DNA of 35,972 nt from JBEEMU01 sp043778315 (GCA_043778315.1 JAYWGJ010000142.1:1-35972); one strand, 5' to 3'. Counted from the first letter of the stretch, positions 7,442-16,902 are shown. Numbers and translations: made by a program. The notes: generated from the letters alone by a model not told the origin.

Positions 7442-9526
7442 CTACTGAGCCAGTTGTGCGGCTTGCGCCCAACCCATACTAACCGCTTTTTGCGCGTCCG
7501 CGCGTTTTTTGTCGGTATCGCCTAAGCCCTGATAAGAGAGGGCGCGGTTGAAATAATACTCGCCTTTGTTCGCCGACGGATTTATTTCTATTGCCTTATT
7601 GAGGTCTTGTATCGCGCCTTGATAGTCGCCGACGTAGTTTTTTTCTATCGCGAGCCAGTTGTAAACCGACGGATTATCTTTCTTTGTTGCGATGTAGGCT
7701 TCGTAATCTTTTTTGGCGGCGGCGTGGTCTGCGGCGGCGGCTTCTTTGTTGCCTTGCGAGAGGTAAGCATTGCCGCGCACCGAGTACGAGCAGCCGCGAT
7801 TCATGTGCGCGTCGGGGTATTTCGGGTAAATTTCTAAGGCTTTTGTGATGTATTCGACCGCTTTATCGAGGTTGCCCACACGGAAAAATATCGCGCCGCG
7901 ATTGCCCCACGCCTTAGATTCGCTGTCTTTTTCTATCGTTTTTTTGACCTTGCAAAGCTCAATCACCTTGTCGTAATCGACTGCCGCTTTGTCGTTCACG
8001 TTTTGCGCAAAATACACGTTGCCGCGATTAAGGAATACGTTAGTGTCGTCGGGTTTGCGCTCCAAAACTTTGGAGTAATTGTCTAACGCTATTTGATAGA
8101 GCATTTTTGCGGAGTCCGCTTGTCCGCGTGCTGCCGATTTTTCAGCCGCTTCGCGGTAAAACGTGCCTCTATTATTGTACGCCACATCTACAAATTCGTA
8201 TTTTTCTAATACGTCCGACCAAAGCGTATTCGAGTTGTGCCAAACGCCACAACGCACAAAAGTAAGCACGCCCAGCACCAACACCCACAAGCCTAAACCG
8301 TAGGTATAGTTTGTTTTCCAGGTCGCGGCGGTGTCTTCTGCGTATTGCAGCGCATATCCTACCAAAAAGAAAAAACCAATATACGCTATATAGGTAAAGC
8401 GTTCCGCCAAAAAGCCTTGACCCGCGCCCACTATTTGCAATAAAAATACGATATTGAAAAAGAAGAAAAGCATACCAAAAACCACGGCGCGGTTGTTGCG
8501 GAAACGCAAAAACAAAAACGCGATAAGCGCGGTAATAGGTATCGCCGACGCAAAAATGTACCACGGCAACAAGCCACCTGCCGACGCAGGATACGGGTGA
8601 CAAGCGGAGAGCAAAATAGGCGTAAAAAACTTCCAAATATAAATAAACAGCGCGTAAGGCGCGAAAAACAGACGCTGCCAAAACGGGTATAATTGTCCGC
8701 TATCCATCGTAGAAGACAAGAAATGAATACCGATAAGACCCGTAGCGATAGAAACCGCAAAAAACGGAATTTTCTCTACGCCTAAGCGGATTAGCTTCGG
8801 CAGCGACCAGTTTTCGTCCCTATTGAGGTACAAATCGACCGCCAACATACCCAACGGAAACGCGACCGCTTGTATTTTAGACGCGCACGCCATCACCATC
8901 ATCGCGAGCGCGATTGCGTAGTACAGATACTTGTTTTTGGTTTCGTAAACGTACTTCATATAGGCGATAGCCGCCGCCACATAGTACGCGCCGAACAGCA
9001 CGTCTTTGCGCTCCGTGACCCACGCCACGCTCTCCACGCGCATCGTGTGCATACCAAAAAGCAGCGCGACGACCGCCGCCGCCGTGTTGCCGAGCTTCAA
9101 CAGCCGCATCCACCAAAACACCAAAGCGGTACACAAAAGGTGCAGCACGAGGTTGTGAATGTGGTACGGAACAGGGTTTAAACCAAAAAATTGCTTGTCT
9201 ATCGCCAACGAAACTATCGCCCACGGGTTGTAGTTCGCGCTCACGTCTTGCGAAAATATCGCCTTAATCGTCTCGAACGATAAGGGCTGCAAGAGCGTAT
9301 TGTCGGTGATGTAGCGGTCGTCGTCCCAGTTCACAAACTCGTTCGGGATAGACGGGTACATACAAATCGCGGTCACGGCGAGTACACCGAGCAAGAGCAG
9401 CAGCCAGTTGTCTTTGGCTACCGTAGCCATAGGTTTTTTTTGTTCGGGCGCGGCGCGTAGTGGCACGGGCGCGGCTTTCGCGGCAGCTTGCGGCTGCGGG
9501 CGTTGCGGTTGTTTATATTTGGACAT
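7442..9526 (-). CDS. Multi-spanning membrane protein with C-terminal TPR domain (TMTC / GT-C-like)
   Basis: A 694-aa protein. Residues 1-35 are Pro/Gln/Ala-rich and cytosolic. Residues ~38-420 hold about ten hydrophobic segments. The first loop reads FVNWDDDRYITDN, then YNPWAIVSLAIDKQFFGLNP and YHIHNLVLHLL. An acidic Asp pair in the first external loop followed by a His-rich second helix is typical of GT-C glycosyltransferases and of TMTC-like proteins. Residues ~440-690 are TPRs (NRGTFYREAAEK, PDDTNVFLNRGNVYFAQ, INPSANKGEYYFNRALSYQG). Family proteins are predicted to use lipid-linked sugars on the outer membrane face; the substrate here is unknown. It is monocistronic, with a terminator downstream. 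Confidence 0.75.
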   Translation of the reverse strand: MSKYKQPQRPQPQAAAKAAPVPLRAAPEQKKPMATVAKDNWLLLLLGVLAVTAICMYPSIPNEFVNWDDDRYITDNTLLQPLSFETIKAIFSQDVSANYNPWAIVSLAIDKQFFGLNPVPYHIHNLVLHLLCTALVFWWMRLLKLGNTAAAVVALLFGMHTMRVESVAWVTERKDVLFGAYYVAAAIAYMKYVYETKNKYLYYAIALAMMVMACASKIQAVAFPLGMLAVDLYLNRDENWSLPKLIRLGVEKIPFFAVSIATGLIGIHFLSSTMDSGQLYPFWQRLFFAPYALFIYIWKFFTPILLSACHPYPASAGGLLPWYIFASAIPITALIAFLFLRFRNNRAVVFGMLFFFFNIVFLLQIVGAGQGFLAERFTYIAYIGFFFLVGYALQYAEDTAATWKTNYTYGLGLWVLVLGVLTFVRCGVWHNSNTLWSDVLEKYEFVDVAYNNRGTFYREAAEKSAARGQADSAKMLYQIALDNYSKVLERKPDDTNVFLNRGNVYFAQNVNDKAAVDYDKVIELCKVKKTIEKDSESKAWGNRGAIFFRVGNLDKAVEYITKALEIYPKYPDAHMNRGCSYSVRGNAYLSQGNKEAAAADHAAAKKDYEAYIATKKDNPSVYNWLAIEKNYVGDYQGAIQDLNKAIEINPSANKGEYYFNRALSYQGLGDTDKKRADAQKAVSMGWAQAAQLAQ

Positions 9527-9547
9527 TTATTAGAATTATGAAATCGT

Positions 9548-9718
9548 AGATTCGGCGTAGCCAATTATGAATTAGGCGTAGCCAATTATAAATTGTAAAC
9601 TATTGCATGGGTACGCGCAAAGCTGCACCGCAGCGACGTATCGGTAGAAAAAAATATCAACGTATCGCGCAAAGCTGCATTGCAGCGACATATCGGTGGA
9701 AAAAATATTAACGTACAA
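9548..9718. repeat. Two short tandem repeats in the metH upstream spacer
   Basis: First, GCGTAGCCAATTAT(G/A)AATT occurs twice in a row (9548-9595). Second, a 52-bp unit starting GCGCAAAGCTGCA occurs at 9615 and again at 9667 with a few substitutions; both copies contain GCAGCGAC(G/A)TATCGGT followed by an A-run and ATCAACGT/ATTAACGT. Inside each 52-bp unit, AAGCTGCA...TGCAGC is itself partly palindromic. The rest of 9527-10025 is A+T-rich and holds the metH promoter but no gene. Confidence 0.75.
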
Positions 9719-9903
9719 TCAAACCACAAATTTAGGTTTTCATAATCAAAAATAATACAATTTGTCTATAAAGATTTAAAAAAGATTAAAACATACATAC
9801 TTATCAACAATATTTTACGGTCGCACGCGACACTTTTTATTTTTCATTATAAAAATAATATTCGTTTTACACAATAAGTATAAAAAAAATTTCAACAATA
9901 CAT

Positions 9904-9911
9904 TATCTTTG
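9904..9911 (+). promoter_or_regulatory. -7 element TATCTTTG for metH
   Basis: Exact TAnnTTTG match 114 nt before the ATG, implying a leader of about 105-110 nt. The leader has a small hairpin candidate, CCTT...GAGT-TAC-ACTC...AAGG (about 9968-9995). It does not match the SAM-I, SAM-II or cobalamin riboswitch cores that I can recall. Confidence 0.6.
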
Positions 9912-10025
9912 CGCGTTATCACTGTTGTAATAATAAAATAAATACGAACCGCCCAACGGCGCAGGCTCCTTCTTCCTGAGTTACACTCAATAAGGTAGGG
10001 CTTTACAAACGAAAAAAAGTAAATC

Positions 10026-13000
10026 ATGCAAAAAAAATCACTCCGCGAGGCTGCCGAAGAGCGCATTCTCGTACTCGACGGTGCGATGGGTAGCCTCATT
10101 CAAACCTATCAACTCTCCGAACAGGACTTCCGCTCCGACCGCTTCGCCAATCACCACATCGACCTCAAAGGCAATAACGACTTGCTTTGCATCACCAAAC
10201 CCGACGTGATAGAGGCGATACACAGAGCCTATTTGGAGGCGGGCAGCGACATCATCGAAACCAACACCTTTAATAGTACCACTATTTCGCAAGCCGATTA
10301 CGAAATGGAATTTGTGGCGTATGAGTTGAATCTCGCTGCCGCGCAATGCGCCCGTAGAGCCGCCGACGAATACACCGCTCGCAACCCCGATAAGCCGCGT
10401 TTTGTGGCTGGCGCGATGGGTCCGCTCAGCAAAACGCTCTCGCTGTCGCCCGACGTGAACAACCCTGGGTTTAGAGCCGTCACCTTCGACGAGGTGCGCG
10501 CCGCCTACGCCGAACAGGTGCGCGGCTTGCTCGACGGCGGCGTAGATGCCATCTTGATAGAAACGATTTTTGATACGCTCAACTGCAAAGCAGCCTTGTA
10601 CGCCGTGCAAGAAGTGCAGGAAGAGCGCGGCACCGACCTCCCCGTGATGGTTTCGGGTACGATAACTGACGCTTCGGGACGTACCCTTTCAGGGCAAACC
10701 GTCGAGGCGTTTTGGACTTCCGTCAATCACGCAAATCTGTTCAGCGTCGGACTCAATTGCGCGCTCGGCGCACTCGAAATGCGTCCGCACATCGAAGAAT
10801 TATCGGGTCTAGCCAATTGCTATATTTCGGCATACCCGAACGCAGGTTTGCCCAACGAATTTGGTGAATACGACCAACACCCACACGAAATGTGCGGCTA
10901 CATCGACGATTTTGTCGGGAGCGGTTTTGTCAATATCGTAGGTGGCTGCTGCGGCACAACGCCCGCGCACATCGCCGAAATGGCACATCATGTATTGGGC
11001 AAAAAGCCACGAAAAAAAGCCAAATTGGGCGAATATTCGCGGTATAGCGGCTTAGAGGCGTTTGTGGTGCGTCCCGAAACCAATTTTATCAACGTCGGCG
11101 AACGCACTAACGTGACGGGTTCGGCGGCTTTCGCCAAACTCATCAAGGCGGAAGACTATACTGCTGCGCTCGTCGTAGCGCGACAACAAGTAGAAAACGG
11201 TGCGCAAATCATCGATATTAATATGGACGAAGGCTTGCTCGACTCCGAAAAAGCAATGGTCGAGTTCCTTAATTTGGTGCAAGCCGAACCCGACATTGCG
11301 CGCGTGCCGATAATGATTGATAGCTCCAAGTTTTCGGTTATTGAGGCAGGTTTGAAGTGCGTACAAGGCAAGTGTATTGTCAATTCTATCTCGATGAAAG
11401 AGGGCGTAGAGTCGTTTGTGCATCAAGCTAAAATATGCAAAAAATACGGCGCGGCGGTCGTAGTTATGGCGTTCGACGAACTCGGACAAGCCGATACTAT
11501 CGAGCGCAAAGTGAGTATTTGCGAGCGCGCTTACAAAATATTGACCGAACAAGTCGGTTTCGCGCCGCAAGACATCATTTTTGACCCTAATATTTTCGCC
11601 GTTGCCACGGGAATAGAGGAACACAACGAATACGCGATTAATTTTATAGAGGCTTGTCGCCAAATCAAGCAAAAAATGCCGTTTACTAAAATAAGCGGCG
11701 GCGTGAGCAATATTTCCTTCTCTTTTCGAGGCAATAATGTGGTGCGCGAAGCGATGCACTCCGCGTTTTTGTATCACGCGATAGGCGCGGGCATGGACAT
11801 GGGCATCGTGAACGCGGGAATGATAGAGGTGTACGCCGAACTCGATAAAGAGTTGTTATTGAAAGTAGAAGACGTTTTATTTAACCGTCACCCTGACGCG
11901 ACCGAAGCCCTCACCGAGTACGCATCTCGCGTAAAAGGCGCGGGCAAAAAGCTCGAACGCGACGAAACTTGGCGGCTCGGAACGGTGCAAGAACGCCTTT
12001 CGCACGCCTTAGTCAAAGGCATCACCGAGTACGTCGAGGCGGACACGGAGGAGGCGCGTTTGCTGTACGCAACACCGCTCGAGGTGATAGAAGGTCCCTT
12101 GATGGCGGGTATCGACGTAGTCGGCGACCTCTTCGGCGCAGGCAAAATGTTTCTGCCGCAGGTCGTGAAATCGGCGCGGGTGATGAAGCAAGCGGTCGCG
12201 TATTTGCAACCGTTTATAGAAGCAGAAAAAGTAAAATTAATCGCTACGGGCGGCGTTGCGGAAAGCAGCTCGAAAGGAAAAATTTTGATGGCAACGGTCA
12301 AAGGCGACGTGCATGATATTGGTAAAAATATCGTCGGCGTGGTTTTGGCTTGTAATAATTACGATATAATTGATTTGGGCGTGATGGTGCCTGCCGAAAA
12401 AATATTGCGCGTAGCGCGAGAGGAAAACGTCGATGTGATTGGTTTGAGCGGTTTGATAACGCCGTCGCTCGACGAAATGGTACACGTTGCCAAAGAAATG
12501 GAGCGACAAGGCTTTACTATTCCGTTGATTATCGGCGGCGCAACGACCTCCAAAACACATACTGCCGTCAAAATAGCGCAGCATTATCAGCAACCTGCCG
12601 TTCACGTTTTGGATGCGTCGCGTAGCGTATCGGTGGTCAGTTCTTTGTTGTCCAAAGACAATAAAGCGGCTTTCGTGCGCGAAATAGCAGCCGATTATGA
12701 GCGCATTCGCGTACAGCGCGAAGGCAAAAAATCAGCCAAAAATTATCTTTCTATCGCGCAAGCGCGCAATAATAAAGCGGAACTCGACTGGGCAAATTAC
12801 ACGCCCGTCGTGCCGCAATTTATGGGTACGAAGGTTTTTGTGGATTATGATTTGGCTGATTTGGCAAACTATATCGACTGGACTCCGTTCTTTTCGTCGT
12901 GGCAACTCGCAGGAAAATTTCCTGCTATCTTGACCGACGAAGTCGTAGGCGAACAAGCAACCATATTATATAGTGATGCGCAAGCGATGTTACAGCGTAT

Positions 13001-13700
13001 TATCGACGAAAAGTGGCTGACCGCCAAAGGCGTGATTGGTTTTTGGGTGGCGAACGCCAACGAAAACGACCAACTGGTTTTGGAGAACGGAACGGTGCTT
13101 AATCACCTCCGTCAGCAACGCCAAAAAGCACCTGGGCAGCCCAATTATTGCCTCACCGACTATGTTGCGCCAAGCCAAAGCGGCAAAAAAGACTATATCG
13201 GCGGCTTCGCCGTCACCACAGGTATCGGTATCGAGAAATGGGTGAAGCAGTTTGAAGACGCGAACGACGACTTTTCCGCTATCCTCCTCAAAGCCCTCGC
13301 CGACCGCTTCGCCGAAGCCTTCGCCGAGCGTATGCACGAACGCGTGCGTAAAGAGTTTTGGGGTTATGAGCAAGCTGAAAACCTTACAAGCGAGGAACTT
13401 ATCAACGAAAAGTACAAAGGTATTCGCCCTGCGCCTGGCTATCCTGCCTGCCCCGACCACACCGAAAAAGCAACGCTTTTTGAGTTATTGGACGCAACCA
13501 AAAACACGGAAATTTTCTTGACCGAGAGTTTTGCGATGTACCCTGCGGCATCGGTGAGCGGCTGGTATATTGCGCAGCCCGAAGCCAAATATTTCGGTAT
13601 TCCGAACATCGATAAAGACCAATTGGCGGATTACGCGGCGCGCAAAAATATGGAACTCGCTACGGCGGAACGCTGGCTGCAAAGTTTATTGGAGGAGTAG
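10026..13700 (+). CDS. metH: Cobalamin-dependent methionine synthase
   Basis: A 1224-aa, full-length single-chain MetH that transfers the methyl group of 5-methyl-THF to homocysteine through methylcobalamin. The order is complete. The homocysteine domain begins at LDGAMGSLIQ (~17-26) with zinc-type Cys in GLNCALG and GGCCGTTPAHI. The pterin domain has FINVGERTNVTGS (~355). The B12 cap and Rossmann domain has GDVHDIGKNIVG, with His763 in the position of the cobalt ligand (DxHxxG) and later VIGLSGL. The C-terminal SAM-binding reactivation domain has YPAASVSGWYIAQPEAKYFG. Many Bacteroidota split or lack the activation domain; here it is fused and intact. The start ATG is the first in frame after the leader. 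Confidence 0.97.
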   Translation: MQKKSLREAAEERILVLDGAMGSLIQTYQLSEQDFRSDRFANHHIDLKGNNDLLCITKPDVIEAIHRAYLEAGSDIIETNTFNSTTISQADYEMEFVAYELNLAAAQCARRAADEYTARNPDKPRFVAGAMGPLSKTLSLSPDVNNPGFRAVTFDEVRAAYAEQVRGLLDGGVDAILIETIFDTLNCKAALYAVQEVQEERGTDLPVMVSGTITDASGRTLSGQTVEAFWTSVNHANLFSVGLNCALGALEMRPHIEELSGLANCYISAYPNAGLPNEFGEYDQHPHEMCGYIDDFVGSGFVNIVGGCCGTTPAHIAEMAHHVLGKKPRKKAKLGEYSRYSGLEAFVVRPETNFINVGERTNVTGSAAFAKLIKAEDYTAALVVARQQVENGAQIIDINMDEGLLDSEKAMVEFLNLVQAEPDIARVPIMIDSSKFSVIEAGLKCVQGKCIVNSISMKEGVESFVHQAKICKKYGAAVVVMAFDELGQADTIERKVSICERAYKILTEQVGFAPQDIIFDPNIFAVATGIEEHNEYAINFIEACRQIKQKMPFTKISGGVSNISFSFRGNNVVREAMHSAFLYHAIGAGMDMGIVNAGMIEVYAELDKELLLKVEDVLFNRHPDATEALTEYASRVKGAGKKLERDETWRLGTVQERLSHALVKGITEYVEADTEEARLLYATPLEVIEGPLMAGIDVVGDLFGAGKMFLPQVVKSARVMKQAVAYLQPFIEAEKVKLIATGGVAESSSKGKILMATVKGDVHDIGKNIVGVVLACNNYDIIDLGVMVPAEKILRVAREENVDVIGLSGLITPSLDEMVHVAKEMERQGFTIPLIIGGATTSKTHTAVKIAQHYQQPAVHVLDASRSVSVVSSLLSKDNKAAFVREIAADYERIRVQREGKKSAKNYLSIAQARNNKAELDWANYTPVVPQFMGTKVFVDYDLADLANYIDWTPFFSSWQLAGKFPAILTDEVVGEQATILYSDAQAMLQRIIDEKWLTAKGVIGFWVANANENDQLVLENGTVLNHLRQQRQKAPGQPNYCLTDYVAPSQSGKKDYIGGFAVTTGIGIEKWVKQFEDANDDFSAILLKALADRFAEAFAERMHERVRKEFWGYEQAENLTSEELINEKYKGIRPAPGYPACPDHTEKATLFELLDATKNTEIFLTESFAMYPAASVSGWYIAQPEAKYFGIPNIDKDQLADYAARKNMELATAERWLQSLLEE

Positions 13701-14079
13701 TTTTTTTGGCTTTTGCGTAATAGATTTATTGTAGAATAATACGCCTATTGTATAATAGTTTTGATGATTTGTCTTATAGTTATTTCTTTTCCAACGGTAA
13801 AAAAGGTCGATGGCTTAGGAGCTTGGGGCGACCGACCTATTAGAATTGACGGCGAAAACGGAGCATAAAAAGGTGATAAACAGCACACTGTTCGAAGATG
13901 TGGCAATTTCGCCACATCAAGTTTGGGCTGTGTTCCCTTTTTCTGCGAAGAGCAGCCTGACAAGTCTAATAAGTCTTGATTTTTGTTTCTTTTTATCAAG
14001 AAAAAGAAAAAGAAAAAATAAGTGACCCGTTTGCTCAATAACAATGATTTAGTGATTGTAATCAAAAAACAACTACTTA
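13701..14079. other. Gene-free spacer between metH and ffh with a hairpin and a dispersed-repeat-like block
   Basis: A perfect 8-bp inverted repeat GATGTGGC-AATTTC-GCCACATC lies at 13897-13918. A following block (about 13960-14020) contains CTTGATTTTTGTTTCTTTTTATCAAGAAAAAGAAAAAG, whose arms CTTGAT and ATCAAG pair. This block resembles repeats commonly seen next to Bacteroidota genes (from memory). The minus-strand open frame over the region is low-complexity (a run of Phe) and is not considered a gene. Confidence 0.55.
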
Positions 14080-14111
14080 TTTGCAATTCACACCTTATTT
14101 TTATACCTTTG
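14080..14111 (+). promoter_or_regulatory. ffh promoter: TTTG -33 and TACCTTTG -7
   Basis: TTTG at 14080-14083 and TACCTTTG at 14104-14111 are separated by 20 nt. This is close to the Bacteroidota consensus and the best-formed promoter on the + strand here. ATG follows at 14150. Confidence 0.75.
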
Positions 14112-14149
14112 TGGCATATTTATAAATATTATTTTTTATAATTTTCATC

Positions 14150-15508
14150 ATGTTCGAAAACCTATCCCAGACCCTCGAGGGCGCGTTTAAGTCGCTCAGT
14201 GGCAACAGCAAACTCACCGAAATCAATATCGCTGCGGCGGTAAAGGAAATACGCCGCGCCTTAGTGGGAGCAGACGTGAACTACAAAATAGCGAAAGAAT
14301 TTACCGACAAGGTGAAAGATAAAGCTATGGGCGGCAACGTATTAGCGTCGGTGAAGCCTGGGCAGATGATGACCAAAATCGTGTTTGACGAACTCACCGA
14401 ACTGATGGGCGGGCAGCAAGTTGGCATCAATATAAAAGGCGCGCCTGCGGTGATATTGTTGTCGGGACTGCAAGGCTCGGGCAAAACGACGTTTGCGGGC
14501 AAGCTCGCCCGTCACATCAAAACCGACCGCAAAAAGAAAGTGATGGTCGTCGCTTGCGACGTGTATCGCCCTGCCGCTATCACGCAACTTTCGGTACTCG
14601 CAGAGCAAGTTGGCGTAGGCATTTATAAAGACGAGGCAAGCAAAGACCCCGTACAAATCGCGCTCAACGCTATTGCCGAAGCCAAAAAAACGGGCATCGA
14701 GGTAGTGATAATAGATACTGCAGGTCGCCTCGCGATTGATGACGCGATGATGGACGAAATCGCCCGCGTGAAAGCGGCGGTAAACCCTGCCGAAATACTA
14801 TTTGTGGTGGACTCGATGACGGGTCAAGACGCAGTAAATACGGCGCAAACCTTCAACGAACGCATCAATTTTGACGGCGTTGTCCTCACCAAACTCGACG
14901 GCGACACACGCGGCGGCGCAGCCCTAACCATCAAATATACGGTTGGTAAACCGATAAAATTTGTGAGTACAGGCGAAAAAATGGAGGCGTTAGACCTCTT
15001 TTATCCCGACCGTATGGCGCAGCGCATACTCGGCATGGGCGACGTGATAACGCTCGTAGAGCGGGCGCAACAACAGTTCGACGAAGTAGAGGCGAAGCGT
15101 TTGGAGAGTAAATTGAAGCAAAATAAATTTGATTTTAACGACTTTATCGGTCAGCTCAATCAAATCAAAAAAATGGGTAATATCAAGGATTTGCTCGGTA
15201 TGTTGCCAGGAATGGGGACGATGGCGAGCCAGTTAGACATCTCGAACGACTCGTTCAAACGCTTAGAGGCGATGGTGAGTTCGATGACACCCAAAGAACG
15301 CGCGCGCCCCGAACTCCTCGCCGACACGAAACGCAAAAAACGCATCGCAGGCGGCTCGGGCAACACCGTACAAGAGGTAACTGCTTTTATGAAACAATTT
15401 GACGAGATGCGCCAAATGCTATTTATGATGAGCAAAGGCACGATGCCAGGAATGCCGCAAATGCCAGGCAGCCGCGCAGGCGGAATGTCGCCGTTCAAGA
15501 GAAGATAA
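14150..15508 (+). CDS. ffh: Signal recognition particle GTPase Ffh (SRP54)
   Basis: A 452-aa protein of standard length. The N-domain covers ~1-95. The P-loop is GLQGSGKTT (106-114), followed by the G-domain motifs DVYRPAA, DTAGRL, TKLDGDTRGGAAL and STGEKMEALDLFYPDRMAQRILGMGD. The methionine-rich M-domain binds signal peptides and 4.5S RNA and ends in MRQMLFMMSKGTMPGMPQMPG plus a basic tail. It delivers nascent inner-membrane and exported proteins to FtsY. No ffs RNA was recognised in this window. It is monocistronic. Confidence 0.97.
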   Translation: MFENLSQTLEGAFKSLSGNSKLTEINIAAAVKEIRRALVGADVNYKIAKEFTDKVKDKAMGGNVLASVKPGQMMTKIVFDELTELMGGQQVGINIKGAPAVILLSGLQGSGKTTFAGKLARHIKTDRKKKVMVVACDVYRPAAITQLSVLAEQVGVGIYKDEASKDPVQIALNAIAEAKKTGIEVVIIDTAGRLAIDDAMMDEIARVKAAVNPAEILFVVDSMTGQDAVNTAQTFNERINFDGVVLTKLDGDTRGGAALTIKYTVGKPIKFVSTGEKMEALDLFYPDRMAQRILGMGDVITLVERAQQQFDEVEAKRLESKLKQNKFDFNDFIGQLNQIKKMGNIKDLLGMLPGMGTMASQLDISNDSFKRLEAMVSSMTPKERARPELLADTKRKKRIAGGSGNTVQEVTAFMKQFDEMRQMLFMMSKGTMPGMPQMPGSRAGGMSPFKRR

Positions 15509-15540
15509 AAAATTCACGATTAGTTAATAGTCACCAAATT

Positions 15541-15585
15541 TAAAAAACACTTGTGAGCACTCGTCGTTTTGCAAGTATTTTTTTT
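15541..15585 (+). terminator. Weak intrinsic terminator candidate after ffh
   Basis: A short inverted repeat ACTTG (15549-15553) ... CAAGT (15572-15576), flanked by AAAAAAC on the left and ATTTTTTTT on the right. The stem is short, so confidence is modest. Confidence 0.4.
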
Positions 15586-15599
15586 ATTTGGTGAGAAAC

Positions 15600-15900
15600 C
15601 TTAGGAACGCGTCCAAAATAAGTTACTGTATTCTGACTTGTCTTTTGGGTCAAAACTGCGTTAGAGTTGCTTCGCCAGTTCGCTTCGCCCGGGTTTCGTT
15701 ACGATGCTAGGCAGCACTTCGTGCGTTCAATTCGTAAATGCGATTTAATATCGCTTTTACTTGTTCAGCCTCAAATCTGCCTTGTTTTATTTTCCTCCCT
15801 TAGGGGAGGCTAGGTAGGGCTAACAAAATCCTGCGCGACAATATTCAGTACCTTATTTTCTCCTAATTCCTTAGCGATAAGTTAAGGAATGATATTTTGA
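15600..15900. repeat. Gene-free spacer with repeat-like block and hairpins
   Basis: The stretch from about 15605 to 15790 (containing GACTTGTCTTTTGGGTCAAA, GGGTTTCGTTACGATGCTAG and ATGCGATTTAATATCGC) has the look of a dispersed non-coding element I associate with flavobacterial genomes. CCTCCCTTAGGGGAGG follows at about 15803. A perfect inverted repeat ATTCCTTA (15866-15873) / TAAGGAAT (15883-15890) lies near the DUF4290 promoter. No open frame of note is present. Confidence 0.45.
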
Positions 15901-15929
15901 AGGCTTTTTTATATCCCATAAATTTTTTG

Positions 15930-15937
15930 TATCTTTG
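15930..15937 (+). promoter_or_regulatory. -7 element TATCTTTG for the DUF4290 gene
   Basis: Exact TAnnTTTG match 26 nt before ATG 15964. The leader is A-rich (ACACTTAAAAATAAAAA). Confidence 0.65.
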
Positions 15938-15963
15938 CAATGCAAAACACTTAAAAATAAAAA

Positions 15964-16893
15964 ATGCAATACAACACAGATAAAGATAAAATCCGTATCA
16001 GAATGTACGGGCGGAATGTCCAAAATTTATTGGCGCAAGCGCACAACATTGCTGACCGCGAAGAGCGGTCAGCGTTTGTAGGCGAAATAGTGTCGATGAT
16101 GAATACGCTCAATCCGCAGGACAAAAAAGTGGAGGACTACAAATCTAAACTTTGGACGCATGCGTTTGAGATGATGGACTACGCGCTCGACGTAACGCCG
16201 CCCGACGGCGTGACTATCGCGCCGCCCGACGTGCGCAATCATACGCCGCATCACTTGCCCTACCCGCCGCGCGCGCACCGCAAACGCCACTACGGGTTTC
16301 ATATTTATCGCATGATAGACAAGGCGATACACATGGCAGATGCAGACGAGCGGCGCGCCTACACCACTATCATAGCCGAATTTATGAAGATGGCGCAACG
16401 CACCTACAACCGCGAAAGCATTGAAGATGAGGTGATTAAATCAGATTTGCTGGAGCTTTCGGAAGGGCAACTCTCGATTGACGGAAATCTCAAAATCAAA
16501 AATATCGAGGGCAAAGCACTTAACTTAGTGATACCGTCGCTGAAAACAAACAACCGAAATACGCGCAACGGCGGCTCAAATAATAGCAATAATAATAGCA
16601 ATAACAGCAACAATAATAGCAATTCGGGCAGCAATAACCGCCTGAAACAGGGCGCGATGGGCAGCGCGAAACAAGCCGTCGCTGCGCCGCGCACGAAGCA
16701 AAAAACAGAGCAACCGCCAAAAGCGGTGGCGGTAATAGAGCCGAAAGTGGTAGTTGCGCCTGTAGCGAATACGCCCGCTCCAAATAGCAATGCACCTGCG
16801 CCAGAAACGCAGCTATCAGACGCGGAGAAGGCAAAAAGAAAGAAGCGCAGAGGCGGCAAGAAGCACAAAAAGAATAAGGGCGGAGGGGAGTAA
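15964..16893 (+). CDS. DUF4290 family protein with Asn-rich linker and Lys-rich tail
   Basis: A 309-aa protein. Residues ~1-180 match the Bacteroidota-specific DUF4290 pattern: MQYNT at the start, then YGRNVQNLLAQAH, LWTHAFEMMDYALDV, and HYGFHIYRMIDKAI with YTTIIAEFMKMAQRTYN. The function of DUF4290 is unknown; the fold appears all-helical and cytosolic. Residues ~200-225 are a run of Asn/Ser encoded by AAYAAYAGC-type repeats, a likely slippage-prone low-complexity linker. A Pro/Ala region follows, and the protein ends in the very basic KKRRGGKKHKKNKGGGE, which suggests contact with nucleic acid (inference). It is followed by a strong terminator. Confidence 0.8.
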   Translation: MQYNTDKDKIRIRMYGRNVQNLLAQAHNIADREERSAFVGEIVSMMNTLNPQDKKVEDYKSKLWTHAFEMMDYALDVTPPDGVTIAPPDVRNHTPHHLPYPPRAHRKRHYGFHIYRMIDKAIHMADADERRAYTTIIAEFMKMAQRTYNRESIEDEVIKSDLLELSEGQLSIDGNLKIKNIEGKALNLVIPSLKTNNRNTRNGGSNNSNNNSNNSNNNSNSGSNNRLKQGAMGSAKQAVAAPRTKQKTEQPPKAVAVIEPKVVVAPVANTPAPNSNAPAPETQLSDAEKAKRKKRRGGKKHKKNKGGGE

Positions 16894-16902
16894 GTGTAAA
16901 TA

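Noticed and set aside
9912..10025. SAM or cobalamin riboswitch upstream of metH
   Set aside because: No matching core sequence was seen and the leader is too short for the cobalamin class.
13745..14086. Minus-strand open frame of 113 codons
   Set aside because: Phe-run low complexity across a repeat-like spacer; no start context and no recognisable domain.
16590..16625. AAYAGC repeats as a CRISPR or satellite
   Set aside because: They are in-frame codon repeats of the DUF4290 gene with no spacers.
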